This document shows, piece after piece, positions 58,665 through 64,000 of a stretch of DNA of 64,000 nt (positions within the stretch are counted from its first letter, which is position 1; each line of letters starts with the position of its first letter). The position numbers and the translations under genes were made by a program. The DNA comes from JAVBMP01 sp031552315. GTDB taxonomy: Bacteria; Desulfobacterota; Desulfovibrionia; Desulfovibrionales; Desulfovibrionaceae. The notes below the pieces were generated by a model. That model was not told where the DNA came from, searched no databases, and was given only the letters and a program-made list of their open reading frames with translations. The DNA is taken from positions 1 to 64,000 of the forward strand of contig JAVBMP010000072.1 of the NCBI GenBank assembly GCA_031552315.1. The letters run 5' to 3'.

Positions 58665-59308
58665 GCCAGCGCCCTGATGTCGTTACCGCTGATTATCTTG
58701 AAGCGTTCCGGCGATTCAAGCGCGGCAATCATGCCCCTGGCTACGTCTTTGGCCTGAATGGGGCTGTATTTTTTCATTATTCCCCATTCGTTTACCTTGT
58801 GCAGAAATTTCAGGCCAAATTCCTCGGTGGGCCGGCTTTCCGCCCGGTTGCCTTCCAGGGCGTTGGGGCGCAGTATGCGCACTTTTGCAAAAGGCATTCC
58901 GGCCACGGCCAGGTCAAGCTGGCCCTTCATGCGCAGATAAAACACCAGGGAACCGGCGTCCGCCCCGGCGGAAGATACCAGCGCGTAGTTGGGCACGCCG
59001 TTTTGCGCGGCCAGCATGGCAAAGTCGTTTTGAATGGCAAAATCCACCGCGAATTGTTCCTCTTTGCTTCCGGCCTGTTTTTTGGTGGTGCCCAGGCAGG
59101 AAAACAGCGCGTCGCCGCGCACCGCATCGCGCCATTCTTCCGGCCGGGCGAAATCTATGATGCGTTCTTCAAGCTTTTCATGCGTGAAGCCGGAAGCGCG
59201 GCGGGCAAAGGCAAGCACTTTTCCGTAAGCCGGGTCTTCACAAAGCAGTTTGACCAGTTCCCGGCCGACCATGCCGGTGGAACCAATTACCAGGGCTGTT
59301 TTTAACAT
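58658..59308 (-). CDS. NAD(P)H-binding atypical SDR oxidoreductase
   Basis: 216 residues, Rossmann-fold protein of the NmrA/HTATIP2-like atypical SDR group: VIGSTGMVGRELV (7-19) for NAD(P) binding, LFSCLGTTKKQAGS, ALVSSAGAD (near 108-116, the position of the SDR serine) and RPNALEGNRAESRP. The catalytic Tyr-x3-Lys is not evident in standard spacing, so activity is uncertain; some members are regulators. It stands alone. Its last codons (RALAR, TAG) overlap the fold-back element at 58510-58664. Confidence 0.8.
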   Translation of the reverse strand: MLKTALVIGSTGMVGRELVKLLCEDPAYGKVLAFARRASGFTHEKLEERIIDFARPEEWRDAVRGDALFSCLGTTKKQAGSKEEQFAVDFAIQNDFAMLAAQNGVPNYALVSSAGADAGSLVFYLRMKGQLDLAVAGMPFAKVRILRPNALEGNRAESRPTEEFGLKFLHKVNEWGIMKKYSPIQAKDVARGMIAALESPERFKIISGNDIRALAR

Positions 59309-59361
59309 GGCTGTCTCCTTGCGGCGGGCAGGGGCAAGCCCAGCCGCGCTGTTTTTTGTTC

Positions 59362-59521
59362 AAGGCCATTGCGCAATGGCCTTTTTGCCCTTTTGCGTCG
59401 TGCCCATGTTTCGTAGCCCCGCGCGAAGGTCATATCTGCTTAAATATACTCCCTCCGCACGGAACTACTGGATAGGGCACTCCTTGTAAAAGAACAAAAA
59501 TTCTCATTGCGCGATGGCCTC
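59362..59521 (+). repeat. Interspersed ~150-bp palindrome-ended element, copy D
   Basis: Same orientation as copy A. The left palindrome is perfect (AGGCCATTGCGCAATGGCC, then TTTTTGCCCTTTTGC); the right is ATTGCGCGATGGCCTC. Copy D has small indels relative to the others (extra CCATGTTTCG and an extra CTACTGGATAGG), which break the short frame shared by A, B and C. Confidence 0.88.
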
Positions 59522-59599
59522 TATTCAAATAATTCACGCAACAATACAATAATACACGCATATTGCCAAACTAAAAAAGTTCCCTTGCAAAAGTCCCTT

Positions 59600-59637
59600 T
59601 AAAAAAGTCCCCCGGAAGGCATGCCTTCCGGGGGACT
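59600..59637 (-). terminator. Intrinsic terminator of the first dctP-like gene
   Basis: Perfect 32-nt palindrome (AGTCCCCCGGAAGGCA with its complement), followed on the minus strand by TTTTTT. It begins 30 nt after the stop codon. Confidence 0.93.
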
Positions 59638-59666
59638 GGTTGATCATTCAATGTTGCGCCAAAGAA

Positions 59667-60698
59667 TTAAACTTCAGCAGCGATCTTCATGTAGCGCTGG
59701 AAGAGGGCTTCAGGGTCAACACCCTTCAGGGACTTCATCTTTTCCAACCAGGCTTCCTTCAGACCGGGGGTAACGGCTTCAATCATTTTGGCTCTGTCTT
59801 CGGGGCTGATCTGGTAAACGGTAATGCCCTGCTTGTCTTGCATAAGTTGCAGGTCGGCCTTGTCGGAAGCGTCAAGCAGTGTGGAGATGGCTATGCTCAT
59901 GGCTTCGCCGCTGTTTTCTTCAAACACTTTCTGAACGTCGGCGGGCAGGCTGTTGTACAGGTCCTGGTTCATGCCAAGCCACAGGGTGCCGAAGGTCAAG
60001 CTGCACAGGGTGATGCTTTTGGTGGCTTCGTTGATTTTGAAAGAACGCATGGGGGCGATGGGGGTGAAGCAACCTTCAGCCATGCCGCGCTGCAAGGAAA
60101 GGTAGAAATCCGCAAAGGGCAGGGTGATGGGGTTGGCGCCAAGGGCGCGGGCCATACGGGCAGATTCACCACTGGGGGCCAGAATTTTTTTACCGGCAAA
60201 GTCGCCATAGGTTTTCACTTCAGGGCCGTTGAAGGCGAAGTGGCTGGCGGCGGAGCTGTGCATGGTAAGGATTTTTACGCCTTCAAATTCTTTTTTCATT
60301 TCCGGAGAAGCCTGATAGACTCTCCAGATAGCTTGGGAAGCCTGAACAGCGGTGGTGTTTTTGGTGGGTATGGCAATAACGCCAAGGGTGATCAGCTTGC
60401 CGGGGTTACGGGTGCCCTGGTGGCCGCCGATGCTGATTTGGCCTTTTTTAACGGCGTCAAAAATTTCGCCTTCCGGGCAAGCGGTACCGGGGTTGAAATA
60501 GGTAATTTCAACCTGGCCGTTGGTTTCGGCTTTAATTTTTTCCATCCACGGGATGTAAATTTTTTGCACTACGGGGTGCTTATCCATGTAGATGGTTGTC
60601 ATATTCATTTTGAATACTTTGCCTTCTGCCGCGAAGGCAAGCCCGGCGGAAGCGAGAAGAGCGGTAACAGCCAACATGGAAACAAACAATTTCTTCAT
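59667..60698 (-). CDS. TRAP transporter substrate-binding protein, DctP family (1)
   Basis: 343 residues. Signal peptide MKKLFVSMLAVTALLASAGLAFA, then a DctP/TAXI-like TRAP periplasmic binding protein: KHPVVQKIYIPWMEKIKAETNG, GARMARALGANPITLPFADFYLSLQRGMAEG (family core near 185-215) and the arginine that binds the substrate carboxylate. Delivers a C4- or other carboxylate to TRAP permease subunits; those genes (dctQ, dctM) are not in the window. GGAG before ATG 60698. It is closely related to the next gene and was probably produced by duplication. Confidence 0.88.
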   Translation of the reverse strand: MKKLFVSMLAVTALLASAGLAFAAEGKVFKMNMTTIYMDKHPVVQKIYIPWMEKIKAETNGQVEITYFNPGTACPEGEIFDAVKKGQISIGGHQGTRNPGKLITLGVIAIPTKNTTAVQASQAIWRVYQASPEMKKEFEGVKILTMHSSAASHFAFNGPEVKTYGDFAGKKILAPSGESARMARALGANPITLPFADFYLSLQRGMAEGCFTPIAPMRSFKINEATKSITLCSLTFGTLWLGMNQDLYNSLPADVQKVFEENSGEAMSIAISTLLDASDKADLQLMQDKQGITVYQISPEDRAKMIEAVTPGLKEAWLEKMKSLKGVDPEALFQRYMKIAAEV

Positions 60699-61056
60699 AA
60701 ATGCTCCTAACCTGAAGGTTAAAATTAGTGCTAACTCCATAACCGTTTCTGCCGCGCATCAGAATGGCGGGTAGTCATCTACTAGCATCTAAATAAAAAA
60801 ATCACAAGAGAAAAAAATATAATATTTTTTTCATAACAATGTGAATTAAAAAGAAAAAAGCAATAAAGACCCTTAAAGCTGTTGTATTCAAAGGGCTTTA
60901 TTGTTTTGCAGGGAAATTAATTTGAAAGATGATTGTTTTCGGGTTGTTCCGCGTATTTCCGGCGTTGCGGCCGCCCTGCGGGCGTTTATGCCCAAACGCG
61001 CGTTTGCCGGGCGGGTTGACGCGCAACCGCCCGGCAAACAGGTTCAAATGTTTCGT
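60699..61056. other. 358-bp gap between the two dctP-like genes
   Basis: Includes a long-armed hairpin at 60860-60904 (CAATAAAG-ACCCTT pairing with AAGGG-CTTTATTG, followed on the minus strand by TTTTTT) that could terminate the second gene, a GC hairpin at 61002-61039 and an AT-rich stretch (60780-60860) with likely promoter of the first gene. No gene. Confidence 0.65.
60860..60904 (-). terminator. Candidate terminator of the second dctP-like gene
   Basis: Arms CAATAAAG-CCCTTT and AAGGG-CTTTATTG (one unpaired base) close a loop of about 15 nt and the minus strand then reads GCTTTTTTCTTTTT. It is 153 nt from the stop codon; a closer GC hairpin without T run lies at 61002-61039. Confidence 0.6.
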
Positions 61057-62085
61057 TTACAGCTTGTTGGCAATTTTGATGTAGCGCGTGTAGAGTTCTT
61101 CAGGGTCCACATCCTTCAGGCTTTTCATCCTTTCCTTCCAGGCATCCTTCAGGGCGGGAGTAATGGCAAGGATCATCTTGCTTCTGTCGGTGGTGGAGAT
61201 TTTGTATACCTTTATGCCGTGGCTGTCCTGCATGGCCTTAAGGTCGTCCTGGTCAGCGGCGTCCAGCACGGCGGCAATAGCGCGGCTCATCTGTTCGCCG
61301 GTGTTTTCATTAAACACTTTTTGAATGTCGGCGGGCAGGCTGTCATAAAGTTCCTGATTCATGCCAAGCCATACGGATGCAAAAGCCAGGCTGCACAAGC
61401 TTACGCTTTTGGTTGCCTCGTTAATTTTGAAAGAGCGCATCGGCGCAATGGGGGTAAAGCAACCATCGGCCATGCCGCGTTGCAAAGAAAGGTAAAAATC
61501 CCCAAAAGGCAGTGTGATGGGGTTGGCGCCAAGGGCGCGGGCCATGCGCGCGGCTTCACCACTGGGAGAAAGAATTTTTTTGCCGGCGAGGTCTGTAAGC
61601 TTTTTCACTTCCGGGCCGTTAAAGGCGAAGTGGGTGGGGGCGGAGCTGTGCAGGGTAAGCAGCTTTATCCCTTCAAAATCTTTTTGCATTTCCGGTGATG
61701 CCTGGTACATTTTCCAGAACGCGTCTGAAGCTTGCGCCGCGGTGGTATTTTCCGTGGGCATGGCAAAAACGCCAAGGGTGATCAGCTTGCCGGGGTTACG
61801 GGTGCCCTGGTGCCCGCCAAGGCTGATTTGGCCTTTTTTGACGGAGTCAAATATTTCCCCTTCCGGGCAGGCGGTGCCGGGGTTGAAATAGGTAATTTCC
61901 ACCCGGCCATTGGTTTCCGCTTTAATTTTTTCCATCCAGGGGATGTAAATTTTTTGCACCACAGGGTGCTTGTCCATATAAATGGTTGTCATGTTCATTT
62001 TGAATACGTCTTCCGCCGCAAGGGATATCCCGGCGGAAGCAAGCAAGGCTGTGGCAGCCAGCATGGAAACAAGTAATTTTTTCAT
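61057..62085 (-). CDS. TRAP transporter substrate-binding protein, DctP family (2)
   Basis: 342 residues, paralogue of the adjacent protein: the signal peptide MKKLLVSMLAATALLASAGISLA and most blocks match (NMTTIYMDKHPVVQKIYIPW, TYFNPGTACPEGEIFD, GHQGTRNPGKLITLGV). Differences cluster in the ligand-facing parts (VFAMPTENTTAAQ against VIAIPTKNTTAVQ; LKAMQDSHGIKVYKIS). Both lack permease genes nearby, so they could share one distant TRAP permease with different ligands. The two lie 358 bp apart, each with its own terminator. Confidence 0.88.
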   Translation of the reverse strand: MKKLLVSMLAATALLASAGISLAAEDVFKMNMTTIYMDKHPVVQKIYIPWMEKIKAETNGRVEITYFNPGTACPEGEIFDSVKKGQISLGGHQGTRNPGKLITLGVFAMPTENTTAAQASDAFWKMYQASPEMQKDFEGIKLLTLHSSAPTHFAFNGPEVKKLTDLAGKKILSPSGEAARMARALGANPITLPFGDFYLSLQRGMADGCFTPIAPMRSFKINEATKSVSLCSLAFASVWLGMNQELYDSLPADIQKVFNENTGEQMSRAIAAVLDAADQDDLKAMQDSHGIKVYKISTTDRSKMILAITPALKDAWKERMKSLKDVDPEELYTRYIKIANKL

Positions 62086-62429
62086 AACAGCTCCTGATAT
62101 ATGGTTTTATCTGTTCGGCTACATAATGGTCTGTACTACGCGACAATAATAAACAAATATCCATTAACATTTATGGCGAAAAATCACAAGGGGGGCAGGC
62201 TAAAAAACTGTGGCGCGGGCAGGCCGCAAGCATTACGGCGCTTGGGCCACAGGGCGGTTTTGCCCTTGTTCTTTTTCTTGACCCGCCCATTTTATTGTAG
62301 TAGTTGCGGCCTTGGCGGGCTTGCGGGTTCCGCCAGGCCAGACCGCCATGCCCGGCGGGCGCGTTTTATAAAGGCTGTTCTTTCTGTTCACAACGCGCCG
62401 CCATAAAATTTTTTCTTAAAGGTTCATTT
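62086..62429. other. 344-bp divergent gene-free region
   Basis: Between the second dctP-like gene and the U32 peptidase gene. AT-rich near 62120-62180 (possible promoter for the binding-protein gene); CG-rich 62200-62380 with no clear frame. AAAGG at 62418-62422 is the peptidase ribosome site. Confidence 0.5.
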
Positions 62430-64000
62430 ATGACCAAGCCTGAAATACTTGCCCCGGCCGGAGACATGCCCGCCGCCCTGGCGGCCTTCGCTGCCGGCGC
62501 TGACGCGGTTTATCTGGGGTTGAAGCACTTTTCCGCCCGCATGGAGGCCGGCAACTTTTCCGCCACGGAATTGGCCCGCCTGTTGCAATTGGCCCACGCG
62601 GAAGGGCGGCGCGTGTACGTTGCCATGAACGTAATGCTGAAGCCGGGCGACGCGCCCGCCGTGGCCCGCAACATTGCCCGCATAAGCCGGGAACACGCCC
62701 CGGACGCCCTGATAATTCAGGACCCGGCCATGGTGGAACTGGCCCGCCAGGCCGGTTTTGGCGGTGAACTGCACTTTTCCACCCTGGCGAACGTAAGCCA
62801 CCAGGCCGCCTTGCAGGCGGTAAGGGACCTTGGGGCCACCCGGGCCATTATTCCGCGTGAACTTTCCATTGAAGAAATACGCCTGATGTCCGCCGCCCGC
62901 CCCGCCGGGCTGGAACTGGAACTTTTTGTGCACGGCGCGCTGTGCTTTTGCGTTTCCGGCCGCTGCTGGTGGTCCAGCTACATGGGCGGCAAAAGCGGCT
63001 TGCGCGGGCGCTGCGTGCAGCCCTGCCGCCGGGTTTACAAACAAAAGGGCCGTGAAGGGCGCTTTTTTTCCTGCCGCGACCTTTCATTGGACGTGCTTAC
63101 AAAACTGCTGCTGGAAATACCCGGCCTTACCAGCTGGAAGATTGAAGGGCGGCGCAAAAGCCCGCACTACGTCTATTACGCGGTAAGCGCCTACCGCACC
63201 TTGCGTGACAACCTTGAAGACCCGGCGGCCCGGCGTGAGGCTGTGGAGCTTTTGGAACTGGCCCTTGGCCGCCCCGGAACCCGCGCGCGGTTTTTGCCGC
63301 AAAAAGATACCCACCCGGTAAGCCTTGAAGGCCAGACCGGTTCCGGCCTGCTTTGCGGCAAAATAAGCCTGGAAAAGGCCCCGGCGGCGGAAAAGGGCAA
63401 GGCCCCGCAGAAAGGCGGCAAACCGCAAGAAGCGTTGCAAATTGTGCTGAAGCCGCGTTTTGACCTGCTGGCGCAGGATTATTTGCGCATAGGCTATGAG
63501 GATGAAAGCTGGCACACCACCCTGCCCGTGACCCGCCGGGTGCCCAAGGGCGGTTCCCTTACCCTTAACCTGCCCCGGCACAAAAGCCCCAAGGGCGGTA
63601 CCCCGGTGTTTCTTATTGACCGGCGTGAGCCGGAACTTACCGGCATTATTGCGGAATGGACAAAGCGCCTGCAAAAATACCCGGCCCCGGAACCGGATGT
63701 GAAAACCCTGCAAGCCCTTAACAGCTTTACCCCAACCCTGCCCCGTCCCGTGGCCGGGGGGCGCCCGCTGGACATAACCCTGCGCGGCTACCTGCCCCAC
63801 GGGCGGGACGGCAAAAGCGGCGTAAAGCCCGGTTCCGTACAGGGCTTGTGGCTTTCCGCCCGGGCGCTGGATTCCGTTTCCCGCACGCTTTACAGCCGCC
63901 TTTCCTGGTGGCTGCCCCCGGTTATTTGGCCGGATGAGGAAGAAGGCTGGAAAAGGATGTTGCAGGCGGCCTTGCGCAACGGGGCGCGGCATTTTGTATG
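62430..64000 (+). CDS. U32 family peptidase (runs off the window)
   Basis: At least 523 codons, open to the end of the window. Start ATG 62430 with AAAGG upstream. Family signatures: ILAPAGD (6-12), GADAVYLGLKHFSAR (23-37), HFSTLANVSH, and the U32 block ELFVHGALCFCVSGRCWWSSYMGG with GRCVQPCRRVYK, containing four conserved cysteines that likely bind an Fe-S cluster. U32 proteins include RlhA and TrhP (RNA hydroxylation) and UbiU/UbiV; peptidase activity is often uncertain. The region beyond 330 is a long DUF3656-type C-terminal part. It may act on tRNA or rRNA. Confidence 0.88.
   Translation, partial: MTKPEILAPAGDMPAALAAFAAGADAVYLGLKHFSARMEAGNFSATELARLLQLAHAEGRRVYVAMNVMLKPGDAPAVARNIARISREHAPDALIIQDPAMVELARQAGFGGELHFSTLANVSHQAALQAVRDLGATRAIIPRELSIEEIRLMSAARPAGLELELFVHGALCFCVSGRCWWSSYMGGKSGLRGRCVQPCRRVYKQKGREGRFFSCRDLSLDVLTKLLLEIPGLTSWKIEGRRKSPHYVYYAVSAYRTLRDNLEDPAARREAVELLELALGRPGTRARFLPQKDTHPVSLEGQTGSGLLCGKISLEKAPAAEKGKAPQKGGKPQEALQIVLKPRFDLLAQDYLRIGYEDESWHTTLPVTRRVPKGGSLTLNLPRHKSPKGGTPVFLIDRREPELTGIIAEWTKRLQKYPAPEPDVKTLQALNSFTPTLPRPVAGGRPLDITLRGYLPHGRDGKSGVKPGSVQGLWLSARALDSVSRTLYSRLSWWLPPVIWPDEEEGWKRMLQAALRNGARHFV

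Larger units (their letters stand above)
59309..59666. other. 358-bp gene-free region
   Basis: Contains copy D of the interspersed element (59362-59521) and the terminator of the dctP-like gene (59600-59637). No gene recognised. Confidence 0.75.

Overview
This window looks like a chromosomal segment of a sulfate-reducer-type deltaproteobacterium, most likely Desulfovibrionaceae (Desulfobacterota). The evidence is the siroheme-synthase/HemX-like/hemA trio, a monomeric [FeFe] hydrogenase with a GltD-like partner, TRAP-type DctP binding proteins, a glycine-zipped MscL with a zinc-ribbon tail, Desulfovibrio-style adhesins, and the intergenic repeats ending in GGAGGCAT. By eye the base composition is moderately GC-rich, with one AT-rich patch at about 34.6-35.7 kb. 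There are no rRNA or tRNA genes, CRISPR arrays, prophage or transposase genes that I can see.

Layout. 0-3.2 kb: a minus-strand envelope operon (RNase D-like exonuclease, DedA, two lysophospholipid acyltransferases). 3.4-11.6 kb: a dual-CxxC mini-protein, SppA, an NlpC/P60-like secreted protein, a chemoreceptor with CZB and PilZ domains, and CarB. 11.9-19.5 kb: a surface block with a 28-residue-repeat RTX-type adhesin, a Sel1 protein and an autotransporter. 19.6-28 kb: RqcH, DksA, a YHS protein, FolK, a Xer recombinase, an S1-domain protein and FlgE. 28.3-34.4 kb: an aconitase-X/flavin oxidoreductase operon divergent from a Tat-exported amidase. 34.6-37.4 kb: an AT-rich radical SAM gene behind a truncated ORF, a lipoprotein and a DUF486 protein. 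37.4-47.9 kb: RadC, Lon, the tetrapyrrole operon, a glycosyltransferase, MscL, IF-1 and a spermidine-synthase-like membrane enzyme. 48.2-54.2 kb: signalling (FIST protein, hybrid kinase, chemoreceptor). 54.5-58.3 kb: a two-gene [FeFe] hydrogenase operon. 58.7-64 kb: an NAD(P)-binding protein, two tandem DctP paralogues and the start of a U32 peptidase.

The most unusual content lies between the genes. At least four families of small interspersed palindromic elements share this 64 kb: (1) a roughly 150-bp element with palindromic ends (four copies) plus solo 20-22-bp palindromes; (2) a 155-bp fold-back element with two partial relatives; (3) a multi-hairpin repeat; (4) GC-rich bidirectional terminator-like repeats. 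One solo palindrome sits inside a copy of family 3 with a 5-bp flanking duplication, and removing it restores the uninterrupted repeat. That is direct evidence that the palindrome inserts. Degenerate short-period (about 8-18 nt) tandem tracts also recur in and between genes, including low-complexity insertions in conserved proteins such as RqcH.

Functionally the genes point to an anaerobe with hydrogen metabolism, carboxylate uptake, chemotaxis and flagellar motility, heme made alongside siroheme, and a strong investment in surface adhesion. All names are family assignments from reading motifs; no database search was run.
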